Origin: Clostridia bacterium
GTDB lineage: Bacteria > Bacillota_A > Clostridia > Christensenellales > Borkfalkiaceae
Direction of reading: 5' to 3'
Length of the DNA stretch: 11,820 nt
NCBI GenBank assembly: GCA_017399665.1
Contig: JAFQBR010000275.1
Location: 1-11,820 of the forward strand
Shown: positions 1 to 7,634 of the stretch, in pieces
Position numbering within the stretch: the first letter of the stretch is position 1
Layout: each line of letters starts with the position of its first letter
Notes under the pieces: generated by a model
What the model was told of the DNA's origin: nothing
Database searches by the model: none
The model's input: only the letters and a program-made list of their open reading frames with translations
Translations under genes and position numbers: made by a program

Positions 1-3000
1 ACGCTAATCTTTCTCTTTTGCGCGATAGATACGCGAACGAGTTTATTAACGCCAGGTGAAAGTTCATCTTTATTTTCTCTTGTGAATACTTTAACGTCTA
101 CTACAACACCGCCTTCACCGTGGGGAACGCGAAGTGAAGTATCTCTTGCATCTTTTGATTTTTCACCGAAAATAGCGCGTAAAAGCTTTTCTTCAGGTGT
201 AAGATCGGTTTCGCCCTTAGGTGTAACCTTACCTACTAGAATATCGCCTGAATGAACTTCTGCACCTATTCTGATAATACCGTCTGCATCTAGGTCTTTA
301 AGAGCATCTTCACCAACGTTAGTGATATCTCTTGTGATTTCTTCTGCACCTAGCTTGGTTTCTCTTGCTTCGGTGTCGTATTCTTCAATGTGGATTGAAG
401 TAAATATGTCGTTTTGAACTAGTTTTTCTGAAAGAAGTATAGCATCTTCGTAGTTATAACCTTCCCAGGTCATAAAGCCAATAAGGATGTTTCTACCAAG
501 AGCAAGTTCGCCGTGAGAGGTTGCAGGACCATCTGATAAGATGTCGCCCTTTTCAACTCTGTCGCCAGCAAATACGATAGGTCTTTGGTTAAGGCATGTG
601 CCTTGGTTAGATCTTTCGAATTTTTTAAGTTTATATACGTGTTCAACACCGTTATCATCTCTAATAACGATTTCATCACCGCTTGCGCGAACAACAGTAC
701 CGCTTTGTTTAGCGATTACCATTACGCCTGAGTCGTAAGCAATTTTGCCTTCAACACCGGTAGCTACGATAGCGTTTTCGGGTTGAAGTAGAGGAACTGC
801 CTGACGTTGCATGTTAGAGCCCATTAGCGCACGGTTGGTATCGTCGTTTTCCAAGAAAGGAATAAGAGCGGTAGCAACTGATACTAATTGCTTTGGTGAA
901 ACGTCCATATAGTCGATTTCATCACGGGGAACTTCAGTAATTTCTTCACGGCGACGGCAAGATACACGGTGGTTTACAAAACGTCCGTCTTCACCGATAG
1001 GTTCGTTTGCTTGAGCAACGGTGAAAGCATCTTCTTCGTCAGCGGTTAGGTAATCTACTATATCTGTTACCTTACCTGTTTCTTTATCTACTCTTCTGTA
1101 AGCAGATTCGATAAATCCGTATTCGTTAACCTTAGCAAAGGTAGAAAGTGATGTAATAAGACCAATGTTCTGACCTTCAGGTGTTTCGATAGGACACATT
1201 CTGCCGTAGTGTGTATAGTGAACGTCACGAACTTCGAACGTTGCGCGTTCTCTGTTTAGACCGCCAGGACCTAATGCAGAAAGTTTTCTCTTATGAGTAA
1301 GTTCTGCAATGGGGTTTGTTTGATCCATGAACTGTGAAAGTTGTGAAGAACCGAAGAATTCCTTAATAGCAGAACTTACGGGACGTACGTTGATAAGAGA
1401 TTCGGGAGTAATTTCTTTACCCGTGGGGTCTAAAGTAGACATTCTTTCTCTTATAACTCTTTCAAGTCTGGTAATACCAATTCTGAATTGGTTTTGTAAT
1501 AGCTCGCCAACTGAACGAACACGACGATTGCCAAGGTGGTCAATATTGTCGATTGTGCCAATTCCGCTTGCTAAGTCAATATTTATAGATACGGTTGCAA
1601 CGATATCGTCTACCGTAATGTGTTTATGATTAAGTTTTTCAAGTAAAGGACGGATAATTTTCTTTTGTTCAGGAGTAAGCTTTTCGGGAACGCCAGCCTC
1701 TAAAATTTCGTAGAAACTTTGACAAGCGTCAACAAATCTGCTTCTTAAAACTTTACGCTTTTCTGCATTCTTCTTATCTTCTGCCTTTTCTTCTACACCT
1801 TCAGGTGTGTAAACTTCCTTTGTATAGTAAAGGTCGTTAATAGCATCCATATAGTGATCTGCAGCAGCTTCTGCGCCGTGAGCGTCAGCATATTCGCGAA
1901 CTTCTTTAGAAAATTTAAGTACGGGATAATAAACCGTTTCAATTAAGCCGAAAGGTCTGGGTGAAACGCCAACAACAGCTTCAAAGTCAACCGTGTTGTT
2001 TGCGATTATTTTATGACGTTTTCCTTGAGCTAAAACGAATACTTCGTTAATACCGCTGTTTTGAACTGCTTTTGCCTGTTCAAAGGTAATAACTTCGCCC
2101 TTAGATACCAATACTTCGCCATCTTCATTGATGATGTCTTCGAAAGCCGTTTGGCCAACAAGACGAACCCCCATGTTAAGGCGTTTGTTATATTTATATC
2201 TACCAACCTTAGCGAGGTCGTATCTCTTGCAATCAAAGAAAAGGTTTTTAAGGTGTTGCTTAACAGCTTCATCTGTAGGAACTTCGCCGGGACGAAGTCT
2301 TCTGTATAATTCAAAAAGACCTTCGTTTTCGCTCTTTGCAGTATCTCTTTCCATGGTTGCTAAAATCATGGGGTTGTCTGCAAATAGTTCAGCAAGTTGC
2401 GTATCAGTACCAAAACCTAACGCTCTTAATAATACAGTAGCGGTAAGCTTTCTGGTTCTGTCTACGTGAACCCATAAAACGTTTTGTGAATCCTGTTCGT
2501 ACTCAAGCCATGCACCGCGGTTAGGGATAACCGTTGTGTCAAACAACTTTTTACCAGAGCGGTCTAAAGTTACGCCGTTATAAACGCCCGGGCTTCTAAC
2601 TAGCTGAGATACTACTACTCTTTCAGCACCGTTAATAATGAACGAACCCGTTTCGGTCATCTTGGGAAGCTCGCCCATGAAAACCTCTTTATCCATAACT
2701 TCGCCTGTTACCTTGTTAACAAGACGCACCTTAACACTTAACTTAACAGCATAGTTAACGTCCCTGTCTCTACACTCTTTTTCGCTATACTTGGGTTCTG
2801 TTGCCAAAGTATGGTCTAAAAAGTAAAGTTCGAAGTGATCAGAGAAGTCGGTAATGGGGGAAAAGTCTTCAAATACTTCTTGAATACCCTCATTAATAAA
2901 CTTTTCGTAAGAATCCTTCTGAATCTCGATTAGGTCGGGGATAGGTTGAACTTCTACTGTTCTTGAAAATGTCTTTCTTTCAACCTTGCCAAATTTTTCC

Positions 3001-3020
3001 GTCCGCAAATTTCGTGTCAT
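1..3020 (-). CDS. rpoB: DNA-directed RNA polymerase subunit beta (5' part; 3' end outside window)
   Basis: Beta subunit of the core RNA polymerase, which forms one side of the active-site cleft and the rifampicin pocket. The reading frame is open from the ATG at 3018-3020 to the left edge, giving 1006 codons. The C-terminal part, including the end of the flap and the clamp-contacting region, is missing. Recognisable blocks are the N-terminal lobe ([20 protein letters not shown]), the rifampicin cluster at about residues 557-588 ([20 protein letters not shown] then [13 protein letters not shown]) and [20 protein letters not shown]. The last part in the window reads [16 protein letters not shown] and then QKRKIS. 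Rifampicin-contact residues are wild type: D566, H576 and S581, matching E. coli D516, H526 and S531. The start is set by an AAAGGAG site at about 3028-3034, 7 nt upstream. About residues 365-465 hold a charged, helical insertion relative to B. subtilis. rpoC presumably follows outside the window. Confidence 0.98.
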   Translation of the reverse strand, partial: MTRNLRTEKFGKVERKTFSRTVEVQPIPDLIEIQKDSYEKFINEGIQEVFEDFSPITDFSDHFELYFLDHTLATEPKYSEKECRDRDVNYAVKLSVKVRLVNKVTGEVMDKEVFMGELPKMTETGSFIINGAERVVVSQLVRSPGVYNGVTLDRSGKKLFDTTVIPNRGAWLEYEQDSQNVLWVHVDRTRKLTATVLLRALGFGTDTQLAELFADNPMILATMERDTAKSENEGLFELYRRLRPGEVPTDEAVKQHLKNLFFDCKRYDLAKVGRYKYNKRLNMGVRLVGQTAFEDIINEDGEVLVSKGEVITFEQAKAVQNSGINEVFVLAQGKRHKIIANNTVDFEAVVGVSPRPFGLIETVYYPVLKFSKEVREYADAHGAEAAADHYMDAINDLYYTKEVYTPEGVEEKAEDKKNAEKRKVLRSRFVDACQSFYEILEAGVPEKLTPEQKKIIRPLLEKLNHKHITVDDIVATVSINIDLASGIGTIDNIDHLGNRRVRSVGELLQNQFRIGITRLERVIRERMSTLDPTGKEITPESLINVRPVSSAIKEFFGSSQLSQFMDQTNPIAELTHKRKLSALGPGGLNRERATFEVRDVHYTHYGRMCPIETPEGQNIGLITSLSTFAKVNEYGFIESAYRRVDKETGKVTDIVDYLTADEEDAFTVAQANEPIGEDGRFVNHRVSCRRREEITEVPRDEIDYMDVSPKQLVSVATALIPFLENDDTNRALMGSNMQRQAVPLLQPENAIVATGVEGKIAYDSGVMVIAKQSGTVVRASGDEIVIRDDNGVEHVYKLKKFERSNQGTCLNQRPIVFAGDRVEKGDILSDGPATSHGELALGRNILIGFMTWEGYNYEDAILLSEKLVQNDIFTSIHIEEYDTEARETKLGAEEITRDITNVGEDALKDLDADGIIRIGAEVHSGDILVGKVTPKGETDLTPEEKLLRAIFGEKSKDARDTSLRVPHGEGGVVVDVKVFTRENKDELSPGVNKLVRVSIAQKRKIS

Positions 3021-3182
3021 CAATACACTCCTTTTTTTCAAAAAAATGTAAAATACATCTTGCTTTTCTTGCCCGTTAGGTGTATAATACAATTGCTTTG
3101 AATTTTACTCCATTTTTGGCGCATTTTCGGGCCCGTTTTGTGTGAAAAATCATAAAAAACGGCATAATGCGACAATTATAGA
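3021..3182 (-). other. rpoB 5' leader with a hairpin
   Basis: This untranslated leader lies between the tandem promoters and the rpoB ribosome site. It can form a two-part hairpin: GCATT/AATGC (3121-3125 with 3166-3170) outside CCGTTTT/AAAACGG (3133-3139 with 3156-3162). A self-complementary CGGGCCCG at 3128-3135 could compete with the inner stem. Just before the ribosome site a short ATGTA-TTT-TACAT hairpin followed by T7 looks like a weak terminator. These pairings are seen by eye. That the leader regulates rpoB is inference. Confidence 0.35.
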
Positions 3183-3211
3183 ATTATAGCATTTTACTAT
3201 TATAATGTAAA
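3183..3211 (-). promoter_or_regulatory. rpoB promoter P2, extended -10
   Basis: A second minus-strand promoter overlaps P1 by 13 bp. It has TTTACA (3206-3211), a 17-nt spacer and TATAAT (3183-3188), preceded by TGC (extended -10). It lies 16 bp downstream of P1, so the two would give transcripts differing by about 1.5 helical turns and could not both hold polymerase at once. Confidence 0.55.
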
Positions 3212-3227
3212 GTAAACAATATGTCAA
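3199..3227 (-). promoter_or_regulatory. rpoB promoter P1, consensus sigma-A
   Basis: On the minus strand, TTGACA (3222-3227) and TATAAT (3199-3204) are separated by exactly 17 nt, a perfect consensus housekeeping promoter. It would start transcription near 3192, giving an rpoB leader of about 170 nt. The high strength fits a gene for a core polymerase subunit. Confidence 0.82.
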
Positions 3228-3318
3228 CCAAAAAAAGTATTTTTAACAAAAAATTTTAGTATAATTTTATAAAAATTATGTCGCAAAATAAATAAAAACA
3301 ATTTCCGCCTTCCTTTTG

Positions 3319-3347
3319 TTGAATTTTAGGCAATTTAAGGCTTTAAA
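3319..3347 (+). promoter_or_regulatory. possible rqcP promoter
   Basis: TTGAAT (3319-3324), a 17-nt spacer and TTTAAA (3342-3347) lie just upstream of the rqcP ribosome site (GAGG at 3359-3362). The -10 is poor. A better -10 hexamer, TATAAT at 3260-3265, lacks a matching -35. One of these presumably drives the plus-strand group. Confidence 0.3.
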
Positions 3348-3367
3348 ATTGTTTTTTTGAGGTTTTT

Positions 3368-3613
3368 ATGAGAATTGATAAATTTTTAAAGGTTTCCCGC
3401 ATATTAAAAAGAAGAACTGTTGCAAACGACGCCTGCAACGGCGGAAGAGTTTGCGTTAACGGCAAAGAGGTTAAGCCCTCTTACAATTTAAAGGTAGGCG
3501 ACGTGGTAGAGCTTCGCTTTGGCGGTGGCACGCTAAAATTTCGCGTGCTTCTTTTAAAGGAAACGGTAAAAAAGGAAGAAGTAGGCACTTTATACGAAAT
3601 AATCAACGAATAA
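3368..3613 (+). CDS. rqcP: RqcP (YabO/Hsp15 family) S4-domain ribosome quality-control protein
   Basis: Small S4-fold RNA-binding protein of 81 aa. B. subtilis RqcP (YabO) is of similar length and closely similar sequence at the N-terminus (MRIDKFLKVSRILKRRTVAN here). In the known system RqcP binds the peptidyl-tRNA-obstructed 50S subunit beside RqcH and helps C-terminal alanine tailing of stalled nascent chains. The S4 motif covers about residues 1-60 (basic helix KVSRILKRR, then GGRVCVNGKEVKPSYNLKVGD), and the C-terminal KKEEVGTLYEII matches the family. A GAGG site 5 nt before the ATG supports the start. It is transcribed divergently from rpoB and is first in a plus-strand group with the pyrophosphatase-like gene and ispDF. 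Confidence 0.93.
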   Translation: MRIDKFLKVSRILKRRTVANDACNGGRVCVNGKEVKPSYNLKVGDVVELRFGGGTLKFRVLLLKETVKKEEVGTLYEIINE

Positions 3614-3643
3614 CCGCTCTTTTGCAAAATTATTTGATTGCTA

Positions 3644-3671
3644 ACGTGCGCGCGTGCGTATGTGCGTATAT
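3644..3671. other. 28-bp perfect purine-pyrimidine alternating tract (Z-DNA candidate)
   Basis: Between rqcP and the pyrophosphatase-like gene every base from 3644 to 3671 alternates purine and pyrimidine. The centre is GC-rich (GTGCGCGCGTGCG) in otherwise AT-rich intergenic DNA. Such tracts can flip to left-handed DNA under negative supercoiling. The sequence pattern is certain; any function is unknown. Confidence 0.6.
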
Positions 3672-3725
3672 TATTTAATGTCAAACGAGCAAACTTCACA
3701 GCAGAACAAGCAAGGTGCAACAACA

Positions 3726-4070
3726 ATGTATATAAAACAGGCAGAAATTTTAGGAAAAGCGGTAGAGGTTACCGTTGATAGACCGCTTGGAAGTTATCAT
3801 CCTAGCCATCGCGATATTTGTTACCCTGTAAACTACGGATATATTGAAGGAATTTTGGGTGGCGACGGAGAATGGCAAGACGCTTATATTTTAGGTGTAG
3901 ACCGACCTGTTGAAAAACTCAAAGGTAAGGTAATTGCAATTGTTTTAAGAAAAAACGACAACGAATGCAAATGGATTGTAGCTCCTTGCGACAGCACGTT
4001 TACAAAAGAGGAAATTTTAAAAGCAATAAGCTTTCAGGAAAAATATTTTGAAATTGAAATTATTTGCTAG
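3726..4070 (+). CDS. short inorganic pyrophosphatase-like protein (inorganic diphosphatase family)
   Basis: A 114-aa cytoplasmic protein resembling the compact family I inorganic pyrophosphatases common in Clostridia. These would hydrolyse pyrophosphate to two phosphates with Mg2+. Family marks (numbered from this start) are DRPLGSYHP (18-26), YPVNYGYI (33-40), the metal motif DGEWQD (47-52, in place of the classic DGDPxD) and NDNECKWIVAP (76-86). The first and last acids of the DGDPxD motif are kept, and the middle one is E. It is shorter than E. coli Ppa (about 175 aa), lacking N- and C-terminal elements, so the substrate is less certain. The ATG at 3726 is preferred because AAGGTG at 3712-3717 lies 8 nt upstream. 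The same frame is open back to 3654, but those starts lack a ribosome site and give a Q/N/T-rich extension. Confidence 0.82.
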   Translation: MYIKQAEILGKAVEVTVDRPLGSYHPSHRDICYPVNYGYIEGILGGDGEWQDAYILGVDRPVEKLKGKVIAIVLRKNDNECKWIVAPCDSTFTKEEILKAISFQEKYFEIEIIC

Positions 4071-4094
4071 CTTATTTTTTAGGCTTTTTCGCGA

Positions 4095-4123
4095 TTGCCT
4101 TTTTCTACAAAATGGTGTATTAT
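4095..4123 (+). promoter_or_regulatory. possible ispDF promoter
   Basis: TTGCCT (4095-4100), a 17-nt spacer and TATTAT (4118-4123) stand about 50 nt before the ispDF ATG. The -35 is only partly conserved. The 102-bp gap after the pyrophosphatase-like gene leaves room for an independent promoter, but read-through is also possible because no strong terminator separates the two genes. Confidence 0.4.
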
Positions 4124-4172
4124 ATATTTAAGAATTTTAACCTTATAAATTCAAACGGAAGAATATAGTATT

Positions 4173-5327
4173 ATGACAAATAATTGTTTAAACAAAGAAG
4201 TGAATATTACCGCCATAATATGCGGAGCAGGTAAAGGCAATCGTTCTGGCCTTACTGAAAATAAAATTTTTGCCGTAATGCCAAATGGAAAATGCGTGTT
4301 GGAAAACGCTGTTTACCCTTTTGATAAATGTGAAAGAGTAAACCAAATTGTAATAACGGCAAGCAGTGAAGATTTTTTAAAGGTGCAAAATATTGCAAAA
4401 AACTTTGAAACGCCAACAACCGTCGTTTTAGGCGGAAGCACTAGAACACAGTCCGTTCAAAACGCAATAAGCGCATCCTTAGGTGACTGCGTTTTAATTC
4501 ACGACGGAGCGCGCCCTTATCTTGAAGAAAGTGCCGTTAATGAATGTATAGACGCACTTATTGCTAAAGGTAGCGCCATTTTATGCGCGCCCTGCACCGA
4601 CACTGTAATTCAACTTGATAGCGAAGGATTAATCGAAAGCTCTTCACGCGAAAACAAGCTTTTAGCACAAACACCACAATGCTTTTATAAAAAAGAAATA
4701 GAGTTTGCCCTTTCACAAATTAAAGAAGGGGAAAACTTTACCGACGAGGCTGGTGTTTTTTGTAAATACGTAAGAAAACCCTACCCTGTTGTAAATAATG
4801 CCAACAATAAAAAGCTTACGTACGCAAGTGATTTTTCTTTTAGTAACGAGCTTCGCGTCGGCACAGGCTTTGACCTACATACGTTAGTAGAAAACAGAAA
4901 GCTAATTTTAGGCGGTATAGAAATTCCGCACACAAAAGGTCTTTTAGGCCACAGCGACGCAGACGTTTTAACCCACGCTATTATGGATGCTATTTTATCT
5001 GCGCTATCTCTTCGCGATATTGGATATCACTTTAGCGATAAAGATAACGCATATAAAGATATTTCTAGCCTTGTATTGCTTGAACGAGTTATGCAAATGA
5101 TAAATGAAAAGGGTTATAAAATCAATAATCTTTCCGCCGTAATAATGGCACAAAAGCCAAAGCTTTCACCCTTTGTTCCCAGCATTACCGCAAACCTTGC
5201 TAAATATTTAAATGTGAATGAAAGCGCAATCGGCATCACCTGCACTACAACAGAAAAAATTGGTATTGTTGGCAGAGAAGAAGGAATTGCCGTACAGGCT
5301 TTTTGCTCACTTTTACCCATAAAATAG
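4173..5327 (+). CDS. ispDF: bifunctional IspD/IspF: MEP cytidylyltransferase / MEcPP synthase
   Basis: A 384-aa fusion catalysing two non-consecutive steps of the MEP isoprenoid pathway: IspD (MEP + CTP to CDP-ME) and IspF (CDP-ME 2-phosphate to MEcPP + CMP). The IspD part is about residues 10-225. It has CGAGKGNR with K31 (nucleotide loop; NK replaces the common PK), GGSTRTQSVQNAI (88-99), LIHDGARPY (108-116), CTDTV (141-145) and TPQCF (167-171). The IspF part is about 227-384. Its metal ligands are D234, H236 and H260 (GTGFDLH and LLGHSDADV), and TTTEKIG (358-364) is the CMP-binding region. Both catalytic sets appear intact. A GGAAG site lies at 4157-4161, about 11 nt before the ATG, slightly long. 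IspE, acting between the two steps, is not in the window. A copy of the 16-base motif follows the TAG stop by 3 nt. Confidence 0.97.
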   Translation: MTNNCLNKEVNITAIICGAGKGNRSGLTENKIFAVMPNGKCVLENAVYPFDKCERVNQIVITASSEDFLKVQNIAKNFETPTTVVLGGSTRTQSVQNAISASLGDCVLIHDGARPYLEESAVNECIDALIAKGSAILCAPCTDTVIQLDSEGLIESSSRENKLLAQTPQCFYKKEIEFALSQIKEGENFTDEAGVFCKYVRKPYPVVNNANNKKLTYASDFSFSNELRVGTGFDLHTLVENRKLILGGIEIPHTKGLLGHSDADVLTHAIMDAILSALSLRDIGYHFSDKDNAYKDISSLVLLERVMQMINEKGYKINNLSAVIMAQKPKLSPFVPSITANLAKYLNVNESAIGITCTTTEKIGIVGREEGIAVQAFCSLLPIK

Positions 5328-5330
5328 TGC

Positions 5331-5346
5331 GATAATCGACTTATAG
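5331..5346 (+). repeat. 16-base 3'-end motif, copy 1 (15/16)
   Basis: GATAATCGACTTATAG begins 3 nt after the ispDF stop, in the sense orientation of that gene. It differs from the consensus (GATAATCGACCTATAG) at one base. TGC/GCA and AAAA/TTTT flank it and could close a weak bulged hairpin, which I do not find compelling. Confidence 0.75.
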
Positions 5347-5479
5347 AGGCATTTTTATAAAAAACAAACTTAAACAAATTTATTAACAAAGCAAAAAACA
5401 ATATGGAATGCATTTATGCTATAAAAAATCCTTTTTTAAGAATATAAAAACCATCATAAGTGTAAATCCGCACCAAAAG

Positions 5480-5504
5480 AAAAAGACCGATAATCGGTCT
5501 TTTT
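5480..5504. terminator. bidirectional terminator between ispDF and manA
   Basis: AAAAAGACCGA (5480-5490), loop TAA and TCGGTCTTTTT (5494-5504) make a perfect 11-bp stem with a T-tract on both strands. It sits between the convergent ispDF and manA genes and could stop transcripts from either side. The stem-loop contains GATAATCG, which is also the first half of the 16-base motif. The 278-bp gap (5328-5605) contains nothing else I can call besides copies 1 and 2 of that motif. Confidence 0.85.
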
Positions 5505-5531
5505 TGTTTTGTTTTATATTATTTAATAAAA

Positions 5532-5583
5532 AAGTATGCCTATAGGTCGATTATCACCATATTAAGGCTTTTTTAGCATACTT
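5532..5583 (-). terminator. manA terminator hairpin with motif copy 2 in its loop
   Basis: Outer stem AAGTATGC (5532-5539) / GCATACTT (5576-5583), 8 bp. On the minus strand a T6 run follows, as in an intrinsic terminator, 22 nt after the manA stop. The loop is unusually long (36 nt) and holds an exact copy of GATAATCGACCTATAG on the minus strand (5540-5555). Confidence 0.6.
5540..5555 (-). repeat. 16-base 3'-end motif, copy 2 (16/16)
   Basis: The minus strand reads GATAATCGACCTATAG, identical over all 16 bases to copy 5 at 10844-10859. It lies about 50 nt after the manA stop, in the sense orientation, inside the loop of the terminator-like hairpin. Confidence 0.85.
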
Positions 5584-5605
5584 ATCTGTTTTACTTCCAT
5601 ATAAA

Positions 5606-6487
5606 CTATGGTAAGTAAACCTTGATTATTTGCATGTTGCCTTGCAATGTGTATTCATTATAATGGGCGGGAATAAAATAACTGTCGCCAGCTTTTATCT
5701 CTTCACCCTCAATTAACCCCTGCCCAGCCACACAGGTAACGCAGTTAAATGAAGAATGATCAAGGCTAATTTTTACGCTGTTATTAACATCAAGTTTTTC
5801 AGCGCAAAAGTAAGCGCATTCACCCAAAACTCCGTTAGAAAATTCGGGTGCAACGTAAGGCTCTAATTTAGACACCTTAAACGCCTTTTCTAAATGCAAT
5901 TCTCTTCCCCTTCCATAGTCATAAAAACGGTAAGTTAAATTGCTATTTTGTTGAATTTCACAAATTAAGCATCCGCGCCCGATGGCGTGTACAGTTCCTG
6001 CCGGAATAAAAAAGCAATCACCTGCTTTTACTGGGCAAAAACGCAACAAATCAGTTAAAGTATTGTTTTTTACAGCATCTTCAACTTGCTTTTGCGTGTA
6101 AAAATCCTTAAAACCCAAATAAATACCTGCGCCCTCTTCCGCTTCCACAACGTACCACATTTCCGTTTTTCCAAGAGAGTTTTCATTCTTTAAAGCATAA
6201 TCGTCGTTAGGATGAACCTGAACGGACAAAAAGTCCTTCGCATCAATCATCTTCACAAGCACGGGAAAATGGACGAAGCTATTTACTTTTTCGCCCAAAT
6301 CTTCGCTACTTACGCTTTCTTTTAAGGTTTTACCGTTTTGTAAACGGGTAAGTCCTGCTTCGTGAAAAGAAAGTTCCCAGCTTTCAGCACAAATTGCGTT
6401 TTTAGTAATTTTACCGTATTTTTTTATTAATTTTTCTCCGCCCCAAACGTAGTCTTTACATTCGGGAATTAATTTTTCTATTTTCAT
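5606..6487 (-). CDS. manA: mannose-6-phosphate isomerase, class I (type I phosphomannose isomerase)
   Basis: Cytoplasmic zinc enzyme of the cupin fold interconverting mannose 6-phosphate and fructose 6-phosphate. At 293 aa it is the short Firmicutes form (about 310-320 aa in bacilli; E. coli has about 390). Zinc ligands are visible: Q90 and H92 (SVQVHPND), E109 (KTEMWYV) and H167 (IPAGTVHAIGRG). The substrate arginine is in YRFYDYGR (R187). The N-terminus (KDYVWGG, 11-17) is also typical. It is second in an operon, starting 31 nt after the DUF4838-like gene. Its ribosome site is poor (an A-rich tract with no GGAG), so translation may depend on the upstream gene. The pairing suggests uptake or breakdown of a mannose-containing glycan, which is inference. 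Confidence 0.95.
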   Translation of the reverse strand: MKIEKLIPECKDYVWGGEKLIKKYGKITKNAICAESWELSFHEAGLTRLQNGKTLKESVSSEDLGEKVNSFVHFPVLVKMIDAKDFLSVQVHPNDDYALKNENSLGKTEMWYVVEAEEGAGIYLGFKDFYTQKQVEDAVKNNTLTDLLRFCPVKAGDCFFIPAGTVHAIGRGCLICEIQQNSNLTYRFYDYGRGRELHLEKAFKVSKLEPYVAPEFSNGVLGECAYFCAEKLDVNNSVKISLDHSSFNCVTCVAGQGLIEGEEIKAGDSYFIPAHYNEYTLQGNMQIIKVYLP

Positions 6488-6518
6488 ACTTTTTTACTTT
6501 TTAATTTTTTTTATTAAT

Positions 6519-7466
6519 TTAATTTTTTTGTATACATTTTGCAAAAGGCTTTACATCCACCTCTCCATAAAGTTCCTCGTAATCTTTACCCAAAAAACAA
6601 GCAAAAGTAGAAATTGTATCAAAGCCTTGACTGCGATATTCCTCAATATCTTCCTTCATTTTGCTCTCGTTTAAAATAAATTTTACAGGCGGTTTTTTCC
6701 AATTAGAATAAAGTGAGTTATCGTACCAATATTCAAGCACCTTTTTAGGTCCGCTACCAAAAAAATTTATAAGCGGAGCTATCATTTGCTTTTCGCGCGC
6801 TATAAGCTCGGAAGCATTTTCACCCGTTGCCGTATATTTTTCAAATGGCGCGTATTCAAGAAAAACACCATTTTCTGGTTTTACGCAAACGGGAGGCACA
6901 ATAGTATCCATATATGCAAGGTATGCAAGCCGAGCATTAGGAATATACTTCTTTATCTCTTGCAAAATTCTATTTAAAACAAGTAATTGCTGATCAGATG
7001 GAGATAGTTTTTTACACTTTTCACAATTGCAATAAATTTGATGCGCGTCATCCATCCAAAAATAAAACCTTGGACTGCTTCCGTAAAGAGCAAGAGCCAA
7101 TTTTGCTGCGCGCTTTGCAACTATTTCAAGAGCCTCTTCGTTTGAAAAACAAAAATTCCAGTCCTTTGTTCTATTTCCGCCCTCTTCCATTCTAAAATAT
7201 TCGGGATGTTCTTCAAATAATTCTCTAGGCATTAAAAAACCAGCTGAATGAATTTCATATTCAATCTCAAGTCCGCGTGCTTTTGCGTAATCAATTAACT
7301 CGCGATAATCAGGGTTTTCCATCTCTTTGATTAATTCTTTTAGTGAATCAACCGCTTTTATTCCACCCCAAGGATGAATACCCAGCGTATCAATACCCGC
7401 ATCAACAAGCCTATCAATCCAATCCTTGGATAGTTCATCTGGATGAATTATCATGCTACTATGCAT
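6519..7466 (-). CDS. DUF4838-type TIM-barrel protein, probable glycoside-hydrolase relative
   Basis: A 315-aa protein without signal peptide or membrane segment, so probably cytoplasmic. The pattern fits the DUF4838 family, a TIM-barrel group related to glycoside hydrolases: an N-terminal barrel strand (DTLGIHPWGG, 26-35), then EYEIHSAGFLMP (69-80), the acidic strand end FYFWMDDAHQ (134-143; D139/D140 are candidate catalytic acids) and directly after it YCNCEKC (145-151), a cysteine cluster typical of the family. Later come EYWYDNSLYSNWKKPP (245-260) and ISTFACFLG. DUF4838 proteins are often longer and secreted; this one is essentially only the catalytic-type barrel. An AAGGAGAG ribosome site (7472-7479) fixes the start at 7466 rather than M5. 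It heads an operon with manA. The substrate is unknown, and my family assignment is from memory of motifs. Confidence 0.72.
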   Translation of the reverse strand: MHSSMIIHPDELSKDWIDRLVDAGIDTLGIHPWGGIKAVDSLKELIKEMENPDYRELIDYAKARGLEIEYEIHSAGFLMPRELFEEHPEYFRMEEGGNRTKDWNFCFSNEEALEIVAKRAAKLALALYGSSPRFYFWMDDAHQIYCNCEKCKKLSPSDQQLLVLNRILQEIKKYIPNARLAYLAYMDTIVPPVCVKPENGVFLEYAPFEKYTATGENASELIAREKQMIAPLINFFGSGPKKVLEYWYDNSLYSNWKKPPVKFILNESKMKEDIEEYRSQGFDTISTFACFLGKDYEELYGEVDVKPFAKCIQKN

Positions 7467-7513
7467 AATTACTCTCCTTTTGCCTAATATACGTATTTAT
7501 TTTTTATAATCTA

Positions 7514-7542
7514 ATTATAGCACTTTTTTTATTTTTTATCAA
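7514..7542 (-). promoter_or_regulatory. promoter of the DUF4838-manA operon
   Basis: On the minus strand TTGATA (7537-7542), a 17-nt spacer and TATAAT (7514-7519), with TGC immediately before the -10 (extended -10). The expected start is near 7507, giving a leader of about 40 nt with the ribosome site at its end. I see no operator-like dyad. Confidence 0.8.
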
Positions 7543-7634
7543 TAAAAAGTAGCCACCTTTACACTTTGTTGTTCCTTTTTTAAAAACACCAATAAAGGTC
7601 AGTTTAATTATCAAATACAACTAAAAATATATAA

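Noticed and set aside
1260..1365. Possible rifampicin-resistance change in RpoB
   Set aside because: All classic positions (D566, H576, S581) are wild type, and T568 is the normal Firmicutes residue.
470..2469. Several short open frames on both strands inside the left 3 kb
   Set aside because: They are out-of-frame shadows or fragments in other frames of the continuous rpoB frame, which is intact from 3020 to the edge. There is no frameshift.
3654..3725. 24-residue N-terminal extension of the pyrophosphatase-like protein
   Set aside because: Upstream ATGs at 3654 and 3678 have no ribosome site, and the extension overlaps the alternating tract. The family starts near 3726, where AAGGTG is well placed.
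4080..4104. Terminator after the pyrophosphatase-like gene (AGGC...GCCT then T run)
   Set aside because: The stem is only 4 bp with a 12-nt loop, too weak to call.
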